From NCBI GenBank assembly GCA_017616575.1, contig JAFZXW010000023.1, positions 1 through 6,804 on the forward strand: a stretch of 6,804 nt of DNA, given 5' to 3'. The DNA is from Candidatus Methanomethylophilaceae archaeon. GTDB taxonomy: Archaea; Thermoplasmatota; Thermoplasmata; Methanomassiliicoccales; Methanomethylophilaceae. Shown one piece after another: positions 1-6,406 of the stretch; position 1 is the stretch's first letter; the number at the start of each line of letters is the position of its first letter. Below the pieces are notes generated by a model. The model was not told the origin of the DNA. It worked only from the letters and a program-made list of their open reading frames with translations, and made no database searches. Both the position numbers and the translations under genes were made by a program.

Positions 1-976
1 AGACCTCGGCCCCGGTGTCAGGGTCGATGACGACGTTGCCTTCGGAGTCGGTCTTCTTCGTGGTGCCGATGCCGAAGAGGGTGCTGATGCCTCCGCGCTT
101 GCTCTCCTCGAAGGGGACGTTGTAGGCGGCGGTGGCGGCCTTGAACCTCTCGGACATGTTCTCGCCGGTGGCGTCGCTGATGTAGAGGTACAGGCCGGAC
201 GCGCCCTGGATGCAGAACACGGTGCCGTCGGTCTTGCCGTCCCAGACCTTGGCGGAGGAGACGGGGGGCACGGTGACCTTGTCAGGCCCTCCGGCGATGA
301 TGCCATAGGGTTCCTCGGTCTCTGCGATGACGTAGAAGAACCCGACGACGGGGTTCTCGCTGGTCTTCATGGAGGACACGCCGAGGTCGGAGAGGGTCCA
401 GGCGCCGTCCTTGTAGGTGTAGAGGCTCCAGTACCCGCTGAAGTCCTCGGTGCTGGCGAGCCCGTTGATCTCATCGACGAACTTCCCCCAAGTGTTGTCG
501 GTCGTGGTGAAGGAGACCCCTGCGCTGGGGCTGGCGATGCAGTCGGCGATGGTCTCGCCGGACCCCTCGGTCCAGAAGTAGACGCCGTCCTGGTCCTCGA
601 CGAGAATCTTTGCGGTATAGCTCGTCGTGTATGTGGCGACGTAAGTCTTGGATTCAGTCACGACAGACGGCAACTCAGGGTTCCATCCGGAGAAGGCGTA
701 TCTGCAATTTCCGTCGTCGGCCTTCGTGGGGTTCACGATGATAGGGAGTTCTGCTCCGTATCCGAACTTCTTAGACCTGGTCTTGGCTTGCTGGTCGTAA
801 GTCCACCCGGAGCTGGAAGACACGCTGGCGGATTCTCCGCCGTCGAGGTTCAGAGTCACAGTGTATTCGGTTTTGTCCTTGTTGTCGTCGTTTCCAGACA
901 GAAGGAAGACCGCGGCCGCGATGATGGCGATTGCGGCTATCACTGCGATTATGATTCCGATGTTTTTGCTGCTCAT
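1..976 (-). CDS. Membrane-anchored extracellular protein with InlB-type repeat, partial (C-terminus off the left edge)
   Basis: The frame reads without a stop from ATG at 976 to the window edge, 325 codons, and is incomplete. Residues 1-5 hold one lysine, and residues 6-26 form a single hydrophobic helix rich in Ile and Ala. No lipobox cysteine follows, so I infer an uncleaved N-terminal anchor with the rest outside the cell. Residues about 37-116 resemble a Listeria-Bacteroides (InlB_B) repeat: a TVTLNLDGG opening, a GYGAELP turn, and an FSGWNPELPSVVTESKTY ending. Residues about 118-230 contain a YWSLYTYKDGAWTLSDLG stretch loosely like DUF4430-type domains; this is a weak resemblance. The remainder, through LYLYISDATGE, is unassigned. 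A GGTG ribosome site lies 7 bases before the ATG. Such proteins are usually surface adhesins or binding proteins, but the ligand is unknown. It is transcribed divergently from the oxidoreductase operon. Confidence 0.8.
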   Translation of the reverse strand, partial: MSSKNIGIIIAVIAAIAIIAAAVFLLSGNDDNKDKTEYTVTLNLDGGESASVSSSSGWTYDQQAKTRSKKFGYGAELPIIVNPTKADDGNCRYAFSGWNPELPSVVTESKTYVATYTTSYTAKILVEDQDGVYFWTEGSGETIADCIASPSAGVSFTTTDNTWGKFVDEINGLASTEDFSGYWSLYTYKDGAWTLSDLGVSSMKTSENPVVGFFYVIAETEEPYGIIAGGPDKVTVPPVSSAKVWDGKTDGTVFCIQGASGLYLYISDATGENMSERFKAATAAYNVPFEESKRGGISTLFGIGTTKKTDSEGNVVIDPDTGAEV

Positions 977-993
977 TTTGACACCCGTTTTAA

Positions 994-1008
994 ACCCCAA
1001 TGAGGGGT
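994..1008. repeat. Perfect inverted repeat, candidate operator or leader hairpin
   Basis: ACCCC and GGGGT form perfect 5-bp arms around the 5-base centre AATGA. The repeat lies 18-32 bases upstream of the ATG of the minus-strand surface-protein gene, just before its GGTG ribosome site. If the TATA-like element at 1037-1046 drives that gene, the repeat falls near the transcript start or in the short leader. It could be a repressor site or a small RNA hairpin. An arm this short can occur by chance. Confidence 0.35.
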
Positions 1009-1036
1009 CTCGAGTCGTGCTTTAATCCATTACTCG

Positions 1037-1046
1037 ATATTTAATA
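1037..1046. promoter_or_regulatory. TATA-like element between divergent genes
   Basis: ATATTTAATA is the clearest AT-rich box in a GC-rich region and lies in the only intergenic gap between the divergent genes. Read leftward it would place a start near 1012-1015, giving the surface-protein gene a leader of about 40 bases. Read rightward it would place a start near 1068-1072, ahead of all candidate starts of the NTPase gene. A second AT-rich stretch at 1071-1083 could be a separate plus-strand TATA box. Which element serves which gene cannot be decided from sequence. Confidence 0.45.
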
Positions 1047-1142
1047 GGATGTACGGTCCAACACATCCAATTATGTTTTATTTCCTTTGCCATCAACGTG
1101 GCCGGCGCGAGGGGTAAAATAGTGTTTGCCCATGGGGCATCC

Positions 1143-1805
1143 ATGTTCCCGCTGGAAAGGAGGGTGACGGTTGTCTGCGGCCATTACGGAGTCGGCAAGA
1201 CCAACCTCTCCATCAACCTCGCCATCGACAGCGCCCGCCAGGGGGAGTCCCCGGTGCTGGTGGACATGGACGTCGTCAATCCTTACTTCAGGTCCGCGGA
1301 CTACTCCCGCTGGCTGTCCGAGAAGGGCGTCAGGGTGGTGGGGCCGAACTTCGCCAACACCAACCTGGACACCCCGTCGATGCCTGGAGAGGTGGCCGGG
1401 GCCATAGACGAGGGCGAACGGGTCATAATCGACGCCGGCGGGGACGATGCCGGGGCGACCGTGATCGGGACCTACGCCTCGAGGATATCCGCCGCGGACC
1501 CGGACGTGCTGTACGTGGTCAACAGGTACAGGTCACTCACCACCCGTCCAGAGGAGGCGGTCCAGATCCTTCGCGAGATAGAGGGGGCGTCCCGTCTCAA
1601 GGCTACGGCCATAGCCAACAACTCCCACCTCAAGCAGCGCACGGAGGAGTCCACCATACTCGGATCCCTCCCGTTCGCCGACGCGGTCTCGGATGCCACA
1701 GGCTTGCCGATCAGGCTGACGGCCGTCCCTCGCGCACTCAACCTATTTAATAATGTACGGAACATCTACCCGGTAGACGTCTACGTGAGGGCGCCTTGGG
1801 AATAA
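1143..1805 (+). CDS. P-loop NTPase of the MinD/CobQ-like class, first gene of the oxidoreductase operon
   Basis: This encodes a 220-residue soluble P-loop NTPase. Walker A is GHYGVGKT at 13-20. A D-x-D strand (VDMDVVNPYFRS, D41 and D43) and a Walker B-like VIIDAGGDDAG (D97) follow. The order and spacing fit the SIMIBI/MinD-CobQ fold. The signature lysine that ParA/MinD proteins carry near the start of the loop is replaced by His14. There is one cysteine (C12) and no CxxC, so it does not look like an Mrp/Nbp35 iron-sulfur carrier. The frame extends upstream to GTG at 1098, with another GTG at 1122 preceded by GAGGGG. I chose ATG 1143 because it starts just before the first beta strand; GTG 1122 is a real alternative. 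Its stop lies 12 bases before the ferredoxin subunit gene, so it is surely co-transcribed with the oxidoreductase. Its job there (maturation, regulation or other) is unknown. Confidence 0.85.
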   Translation: MFPLERRVTVVCGHYGVGKTNLSINLAIDSARQGESPVLVDMDVVNPYFRSADYSRWLSEKGVRVVGPNFANTNLDTPSMPGEVAGAIDEGERVIIDAGGDDAGATVIGTYASRISAADPDVLYVVNRYRSLTTRPEEAVQILREIEGASRLKATAIANNSHLKQRTEESTILGSLPFADAVSDATGLPIRLTAVPRALNLFNNVRNIYPVDVYVRAPWE

Positions 1806-1817
1806 GCAGGTAGTCAG

Positions 1818-2024
1818 ATGCCCAGAGTAACGGTTGACAACGACAGGTGCAAGGGGTGCGAGATGTGCGTGATCGCGTGCCCCAAGCACATATTGGAGCT
1901 CGACAGGAAGATCACCAACAGCAAGGGGTACCATCCCGCGCACGTCAAGGACCAGCCCTCGTGCACCGGATGCGGCTCCTGCACCGTCATGTGCCCGGAC
2001 GTGGCCATAAGGGTGGAGGTATGA
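1818..2024 (+). CDS. 2-oxoacid:ferredoxin oxidoreductase, ferredoxin-type (delta) subunit, 2x[4Fe-4S]
   Basis: A 68-residue bacterial-type ferredoxin. Two full CxxCxxCxxxCP motifs are visible: C11, C14, C17, C21 and C49, C52, C55, C59. In this enzyme family the two [4Fe-4S] clusters carry electrons from the beta-subunit cluster to free ferredoxin. The linker between the motifs (about residues 23-48, with KGYHPAHV) is typical of the delta subunit of VOR/KOR enzymes and longer than in minimal free ferredoxins. AGGT at 1808-1811 sits six bases before the ATG. The TGA stop overlaps an ATG of the alpha subunit frame, tying its translation to the next gene. In different naming schemes this subunit is VorC, VorD or KorD, so I leave the symbol blank. 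Confidence 0.93.
   Translation: MPRVTVDNDRCKGCEMCVIACPKHILELDRKITNSKGYHPAHVKDQPSCTGCGSCTVMCPDVAIRVEV
2015..2020 (+). promoter_or_regulatory. Ribosome binding site that decides the alpha-subunit start
   Basis: A perfect GGAGGT inside the end of the ferredoxin gene is followed at once by ATG-AGC-ATG. The first ATG (2021) overlaps the ferredoxin stop as ATGA but has no spacer from the ribosome site. The second ATG (2027) has a six-base spacer, which is normal. I therefore take 2027 as the start, giving MAERVLMKGNEA. Confidence 0.7.
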
Positions 2025-2026
2025 GC

Positions 2027-3091
2027 ATGGCCGAGAGGGTCCTGATGAAGGGCAACGAGGCCATTGCCGAGGCGGCTATCGCTGCGGGGTGCAGGCACTT
2101 CTTCGGCTACCCCATAACGCCTCAGACCGAGGTCGCGGCGTACATGTCCAAGAGGATGCCGAAGATCGGCGGGATCTACCTCCAGGGCGAGTCCGAGGTC
2201 GCGTCCATCAACATGGTCCTCGGTGCCGGCGCCGCAGGCGTCAGGGTGATGACATCCACATCCTCCCCGGGGATCAGCCTCATGGCCGAGGGTATTTCCT
2301 ACATCGCCGGGTCCGATGTCCCCTGCCTCATCGTCAACGTCCAGCGCGGAGGGCCGGGGCTGGGGGGGATCCAGCCTTCGCAGGCCGATTACTGCCAGGC
2401 CACCAAGGCCTCCGGGCACGGCGACTTCCACATGCTCGTGTTCGCACCATCCACCGTCCAGGAGATGGTAGACCTGGTCGCCGGGGCCTTCGAGCTAGGC
2501 GACAAGTACAGGATGCCGGCCATGATCCTCTCCGACGGGATGCTGGGGCAGATGATGGAGCCGGTGACGCTCCCAGAGCCCAGGGATATGAGGGATGACA
2601 AGGAGTGGGCGGCCCGCGGGCACGACGGTAAGAGGGCTCACAACGTCATCAACTCCCTTTACATCAACCCGCAGGAGCTCGAGAGCCTCGTCAAGGCCAG
2701 GTACGAGAAGTACGCCGTGATCGTCGAGAACGAGCAGAGGGCCGAGGAGTACCTCGCGGACGACGCCGACATAATAGTCGTGGCCTTCGGGGCCTCGTCG
2801 AGGGTGTCCCGCTCCGCCGTGGACATGGCCAGGAAGTCGGGCATCAAGGCCGGGCTCGTCAGGCCCATAACGCTCTGGCCCTTCCCGGAGAAGTTCCTCG
2901 CGAAGCACGCCGGCCACGCCAAGACGTTCCTCTCCGTCGAGATGTCCATGGGACAGATGGTGGACGACGTCAGGCTCGCCATAAAGTGCAGCAGGCCGGT
3001 GGAGTTCTACGGCCGCACCGGAGGGGTGATCCCAACCCCCAAAGAGGTCTATGACGCCATCGTCAGGATCAACGGGGGTGGCCAGCGATGA
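2027..3091 (+). CDS. vorB: 2-oxoacid:ferredoxin oxidoreductase alpha subunit, VorB type
   Basis: A 354-residue alpha subunit, the usual length for VorB. Domain I (about 8-230) starts with MKGNEAIAEAA and GYPITPQ; Thr31 of YPITP is the family's substrate-carboxylate contact. GESEVAS follows, where Glu57 matches the glutamate that activates the TPP aminopyrimidine. The stretch GGPGLGGIQPSQADY and the HGDFHMLVFAPSTVQEM segment match VorB-type alpha subunits better than classical KorA, which has GGPSTGQPT-like and HGDHE-like sequence. Domain II (about 245-345) contains AFGASSR and LVRPITLWPFP. The reaction is oxidative decarboxylation of 2-oxoisovalerate-type acids to acyl-CoA, or the reverse, with ferredoxin. 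Specificity is inferred, and 2-oxoglutarate or other branched acids remain possible. VorB follows the three-subunit methanogen naming; other schemes call this subunit VorA. It overlaps the beta gene by 4 bp (ATGA). Confidence 0.92.
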   Translation: MAERVLMKGNEAIAEAAIAAGCRHFFGYPITPQTEVAAYMSKRMPKIGGIYLQGESEVASINMVLGAGAAGVRVMTSTSSPGISLMAEGISYIAGSDVPCLIVNVQRGGPGLGGIQPSQADYCQATKASGHGDFHMLVFAPSTVQEMVDLVAGAFELGDKYRMPAMILSDGMLGQMMEPVTLPEPRDMRDDKEWAARGHDGKRAHNVINSLYINPQELESLVKARYEKYAVIVENEQRAEEYLADDADIIVVAFGASSRVSRSAVDMARKSGIKAGLVRPITLWPFPEKFLAKHAGHAKTFLSVEMSMGQMVDDVRLAIKCSRPVEFYGRTGGVIPTPKEVYDAIVRINGGGQR

Positions 3092-3837
3092 CCGTGAAGG
3101 GAGAGAGGCCCCACGCGCTGCTGGACGTCCCGCTGCACTACTGCCCGGGATGCACCCACGGGATCGTGCACAGGCTGGTGGCGGAGGTCATCGACGAGCT
3201 CGGGATCGAGGGAAAGACCGTCGGGGTCGCCTCGGTCGGATGCTCCGTGTTCACGTACAACTACTTCGGATGCGACATGGTCCAGGCCCCCCACGGGCGC
3301 GCCCCCGCGGTGGCCACCGGCGTCAAGAGGGCGAGGCCCGACGACGTGGTGTTCACCTACCTGGGCGACGGAGACCTGGCGGCCATAGGCATGGGCGAGA
3401 CCGTCCACGCCGCCGCCAGGGGCGAGAACATCGTCGCGGTGTTCATCAACAACGCCATCTACGGCATGACCGGAGGCCAGATGGCCCCCACGACGCTCCC
3501 CGGGCAGGTCACCCAGACCACGCCTTACGGGAGGGACGTGAAGACCGCCGGGAACCCCATCAGGGTGTGCGAGCTCCTCTCCTCCTTGGACGGGGTCGCG
3601 CTCGCCCAGCGCGTCACGGTCGACTGCGTCAAGAACGTCAAGGAGGCCAAGAGGGCCCTCAAGAAGGCGTTCGAGTACCAGATGGCCGGGAAGGGGTACT
3701 GCATCGTCGAGGTCGTGTCCACCTGCCCCACCAATTGGGGCATGTCGCCCAAGGACGCCCTCCAGTGGCTGAGGGACAACATGCTACCGTACTACCCGCT
3801 CGGGGTCTACAAGGACGTCGGGGAGGGAGGGCAGTGA
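3088..3837 (+). CDS. 2-oxoacid:ferredoxin oxidoreductase beta subunit (TPP and [4Fe-4S] binding)
   Basis: A 249-residue beta subunit. The TPP motif is GDG at 93-95 followed, 25 residues later, by NN at 121-122. The four cysteines expected to hold the proximal [4Fe-4S] cluster are all present: C19 and C22 in CPGCTHG, C52 in SVGCSVF, and C213 in STCPTNWG. The AIYGMTGGQMAPTT segment at about 123-136 is the family's active-site stretch. The PYYPLGVYKD tail is like other VOR-linked beta subunits. GGTG at 3077-3080 serves as ribosome site seven bases before the ATG. The start overlaps the alpha stop, and the stop overlaps the gamma start, 4 bp each. In Methanothermobacter VOR, beta and gamma are, as I recall, one fused polypeptide (VorA); here they are separate genes. 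Confidence 0.93.
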   Translation: MTVKGERPHALLDVPLHYCPGCTHGIVHRLVAEVIDELGIEGKTVGVASVGCSVFTYNYFGCDMVQAPHGRAPAVATGVKRARPDDVVFTYLGDGDLAAIGMGETVHAAARGENIVAVFINNAIYGMTGGQMAPTTLPGQVTQTTPYGRDVKTAGNPIRVCELLSSLDGVALAQRVTVDCVKNVKEAKRALKKAFEYQMAGKGYCIVEVVSTCPTNWGMSPKDALQWLRDNMLPYYPLGVYKDVGEGGQ

Positions 3838-4367
3838 GCGACCTCAACATACTGCTGGCCGGGTTCGGCGGGCAGGGGATACTGTTCACCGGCAAGGTGA
3901 TCGCCTACGCGGGGATGATGGAGGGCTCCGAGGTGTCCTGGCTCCCGTCCTACGGGCCGGAGATGCGCGGAGGGACCGCCAACTGCAGCGTGTGCCTGTC
4001 GGACCGCGCCATAGGGTCCCCCTTGGTGGTCACGCCCGACGTGCTCGTGGCCATGAACCTCCCCTCGCTGGAGAGGTTCGAGGACGACGTGGTCCCCGGA
4101 GGGCTGATCATCGTGGACAGCTCCATAATCTCCAAGAAGGTCTCCCGCACCGACGTCAAGGCGATTTACCTCGACGCCTCGGGAATCGCGGAGGCCAACG
4201 GCCTCAAGGGCGCCGCCAACATGGTCATACTCGGCAGGATGTTCAAGGAGACCGGGTTCTGCTCCGAGGAGAACCTGGACAAGGGCCTCCAGAAGAGCAT
4301 ACCGCCAAAGAAGGCCGCCCTCATAGACAGCAACAGGAAGGCCATCAGGCTCGGGATGGAAAGCTGA
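3834..4367 (+). CDS. 2-oxoacid:ferredoxin oxidoreductase gamma subunit
   Basis: A 177-residue gamma subunit (POR catalytic-domain family). It begins with a beta strand and the GFGGQGILF loop at 10-18, then [13 protein letters not shown] at 39-51, the diagnostic motif of this subunit. It helps shape the CoA-binding side of the complex. The start is GTG at 3834, which forms a GTGA overlap with the beta stop; a GGGAGG-rich ribosome site ends a few bases upstream. The same frame stays open far upstream through the beta gene, but that part is a GC-rich shadow and codes for nothing family-like. Two stops in a row (TGATGA) end the gene and probably the operon. Confidence 0.93.
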   Translation: MSDLNILLAGFGGQGILFTGKVIAYAGMMEGSEVSWLPSYGPEMRGGTANCSVCLSDRAIGSPLVVTPDVLVAMNLPSLERFEDDVVPGGLIIVDSSIISKKVSRTDVKAIYLDASGIAEANGLKGAANMVILGRMFKETGFCSEENLDKGLQKSIPPKKAALIDSNRKAIRLGMES

Positions 4368-4452
4368 TGATCGACGGCGGGGGCCTCCTCCGGGCGGCTC
4401 CTCTTTTCCCTCGGGGACCCCCTGCCTGAAACCCCTTCCCTTTCTGGGTTCT
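4368..4452. other. Convergent intergenic gap, end of both operons
   Basis: Eighty-five bases separate the gamma-subunit stop from the stop of the dihydrouridine synthase gene on the other strand. The plus strand carries short pyrimidine runs (CTCTTTTCCC near 4399-4410 and CCTTCCCTTTC near 4434-4444). These could act as archaeal T-rich terminators for the oxidoreductase operon. I see no strong hairpin and no gene. Confidence 0.4.
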
Positions 4453-5469
4453 TCAATATTCCTCGTGCGTGCACGTTGCGTGGGCCCTCTCGGAGCCCAT
4501 CCTCTCCTCTATCCTGTCCAGGATCCTGAAGAGGTCCTCCCTCGTCTCGGGCTCGGTGGCCAGGACGCGGCGGTACGCGTTGCACATCCTGCATCCGGAC
4601 ACGAACTTCGGGGCTATGCTGCGGAGCTTCCTGACCCCGACGGCCTCTCCCTTCTCTGCGATGACAGCGTCGGAGAGCTCCTTGCACCATCTTATCTGGT
4701 CCGATATCGTGGGGGAGGGGATCCTCCTGCCGTCGCGGAACCACCTGTCGATCTGGGTGACCAGGAAGGGGTTGCCGATCCCGCCGCGGGCCACCATGAC
4801 GCCCTTGGCCCCCGTGATTCTGACGGCCGACACGGCGTCGTCCAGGGAGAAGACGTTCCCCGATATGATCAGTGGCACGGGGAGCTCGGATTGGAGGGAT
4901 TCCGCCATGTCGAAATGCGGCTCCCCCGAATACCCCTCCTTGGCCGTCCTGGCGTGGAGCGTGACCGCGTCCGCGCCTGCAGACACGACCTCGTCCAGGA
5001 CCTCGCGGAAGTTCAGGGACTCCATGCTCCTCCCCAGGCGTGTCTTGACGGTGACGGGGACCTCAGCCCTCCTCTTGACGGCCTTGACGATCTGCCCGCA
5101 CCTGGCCGGGTCGTCCATGAGGGCGGACCCGGAGCGGCTGCGGAGCACCTTGGGCACTGGGCACCCCATGTTGATGTCGATGAAGTCGATCGCAGGGTTG
5201 GTCTTCAGGGCCTTGGCGGAGGCCTCGGCGAGGCTTTCCGGGTCCCCGCCGAAGAGCTGAAGGCCTGTGGGGCGGTTGCGCCCGAACTCGAGGTACATGG
5301 ACGCGGTGCGCTCGCTGTCATGGATCACCCCCATGCAGGACGTCATCTCGGTGAACGACACGGCGACGCCGAACGGCTTCATGAAGTCCCGGTAGCTCGG
5401 GAAGGTGAACCCGGACATCGGGCCCAGCACCGCGCGGCCGTCAACTGGTATGTCGCCGATCTTCCACAT
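4453..5469 (-). CDS. dus: tRNA-dihydrouridine synthase (FMN-dependent, Dus family)
   Basis: A 338-residue Dus protein that reduces uridines in tRNA to dihydrouridine using FMN and NAD(P)H. The TIM barrel (about 1-245) begins with VLGPMSGFT at 14-22. The catalytic cysteine is C103 in NMGCPVPK. K142 in VKTR, H172 in LHAR, ISGN at 202-205, and ARGGIGNP at 227-234 are the expected FMN and phosphate contacts. The helical C-terminal domain (about 250-338) carries unusual cysteines: C262, C293 and C296 (CRMC), and C333. The ATG at 5469 keeps the first barrel strand intact, and the next methionine (M18) would remove it. This start puts 29 bp inside the end of the transporter gene, so the two are very likely one transcript. 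The target uridine position cannot be told from sequence. Confidence 0.92.
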   Translation of the reverse strand: MWKIGDIPVDGRAVLGPMSGFTFPSYRDFMKPFGVAVSFTEMTSCMGVIHDSERTASMYLEFGRNRPTGLQLFGGDPESLAEASAKALKTNPAIDFIDINMGCPVPKVLRSRSGSALMDDPARCGQIVKAVKRRAEVPVTVKTRLGRSMESLNFREVLDEVVSAGADAVTLHARTAKEGYSGEPHFDMAESLQSELPVPLIISGNVFSLDDAVSAVRITGAKGVMVARGGIGNPFLVTQIDRWFRDGRRIPSPTISDQIRWCKELSDAVIAEKGEAVGVRKLRSIAPKFVSGCRMCNAYRRVLATEPETREDLFRILDRIEERMGSERAHATCTHEEY

Positions 5470-6406
5470 CGGACCGCCGAAGCATCCGTCGCTTATCCGT
5501 TTTCCGAGCCCCGGAGCCGGTGTTAAGGATGACGACCGACAGGAAGATCAGTCCAACGCCTATCGCCGAGAACGCCGTCGCGGTCTCTCCGAACAGCACC
5601 GGGCCTATCGTGGCGGCCGTCGCCGTCTCCAGGAACATCACCACGGACACCGTGCCGATGTCCAGGCCCTTCAGCCCTCTCGAGTAGAGGTAGTAGGGCA
5701 GGGCGGTGAACACCAGGCCTATGGCTATCGATGCCGCCAGGACCGAGACGTCCGAGAAGACCAGCCTCGCGGTCCCGACCGGGTCCGAGAAGGGGATGAG
5801 GATCGCGGTGCTCAGGAGGAACACGTAGATGAGCGCGGTGGTCTCGCTGTACCCTTTATCAAGTACCAGCTTGAACGTGGCGGCGTGCATGGCCTCCCCG
5901 AGGCCCGCGCCGAGGCCGATAGTTATCCCGATCATGCTGACCTCCCCGACGCCGGTCATTATTCCGACGGCCAGGGCGCATCCTGCGGACCCGATGGCCG
6001 CCGCGGCGATCCTGCGGGCGGGGATGCGGTCCCTGAAGAAGAGATAGGAGATGGCGAGGGCGAAGTAGCAGTTGGTGCTCAGCAGGACGCCCGCGGCGGA
6101 GAACCCCACCATGGTCTGCGCCTGGATGTAGAGGACGTCCATGAACACTTTCGTGAGGGCGGCCGGCACCACGAGGAGGAGCCCCCGCTTGTCGATCCTG
6201 AAGGCGCCCCTGTCGAACAGCGTCGCCGCGGCACATATCGCCAGAAGGCAGACGAGGGCCCTCACCGCGTTTATCTGGATAGAGCCCATGCCTGCGCCGG
6301 CCAGCCTGTCCGTGCATATGCCTATCATACCCCAGATGACGGCGCACGACGCGACCGACGCCATCGAGGACGCCTTCCCGGCCATGACGCGGCGGAAAAA
6401 CTCCAT
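5441..6406 (-). CDS. EamA/DMT-superfamily transporter, ten predicted membrane helices
   Basis: A 321-residue membrane protein with two homologous halves of about five helices each, the EamA design (residues about 15-150 and 157-297). The helices are near 16-34, 44-63, 76-96, 102-123, 132-151, 156-174, 187-206, 220-240, 250-271 and 274-296. GMGSIQINAVRAL in the first half and MFLETATAATIGPVLFGE (257-274) in the second match the family's characteristic stretches. The tail after 298 is strongly basic (KTDKRR, EDRRH) and should be cytoplasmic. The substrate is unknown; relatives export amino acids, metabolites or drugs. ATG 6406 gives the longest frame but has no good ribosome site, so translation may be leaderless; M8 and M15 are alternative starts. 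It is the first gene of a two-gene operon with the dihydrouridine synthase. Confidence 0.85.
   Translation of the reverse strand: MEFFRRVMAGKASSMASVASCAVIWGMIGICTDRLAGAGMGSIQINAVRALVCLLAICAAATLFDRGAFRIDKRGLLLVVPAALTKVFMDVLYIQAQTMVGFSAAGVLLSTNCYFALAISYLFFRDRIPARRIAAAAIGSAGCALAVGIMTGVGEVSMIGITIGLGAGLGEAMHAATFKLVLDKGYSETTALIYVFLLSTAILIPFSDPVGTARLVFSDVSVLAASIAIGLVFTALPYYLYSRGLKGLDIGTVSVVMFLETATAATIGPVLFGETATAFSAIGVGLIFLSVVILNTGSGARKTDKRRMLRRSDVEDRRHTS

Noticed and set aside
788..1003. Small plus-strand frame opposite the surface-protein N-terminus
   Set aside because: It is antisense to the hydrophobic anchor and InlB-like region, has no ribosome site, and the minus frame is open over 325 codons.
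1847..2026. Upstream extension of the alpha-subunit frame through the ferredoxin gene
   Set aside because: It only shadows the cysteine-rich ferredoxin gene, and the true start is set by GGAGGT and ATG 2027, matching VorB N-termini.
3051..3833. Long open frame on the plus strand running through the beta-subunit gene and joining the gamma frame, suggesting a large fusion protein
   Set aside because: The upstream part is Arg/Gly/Pro-rich shadow sequence from a GC-rich gene. The gamma family begins exactly at GTG 3834 with its normal GFGGQG start, and the beta gene in the other frame is clearly real.
4465..5526. Long plus-strand open frame antisense to the dihydrouridine synthase
   Set aside because: Its composition (Gly, Asp, His, Leu, Arg, Pro) is typical of the antisense of a GC-rich gene. 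The minus strand carries all Dus catalytic motifs.
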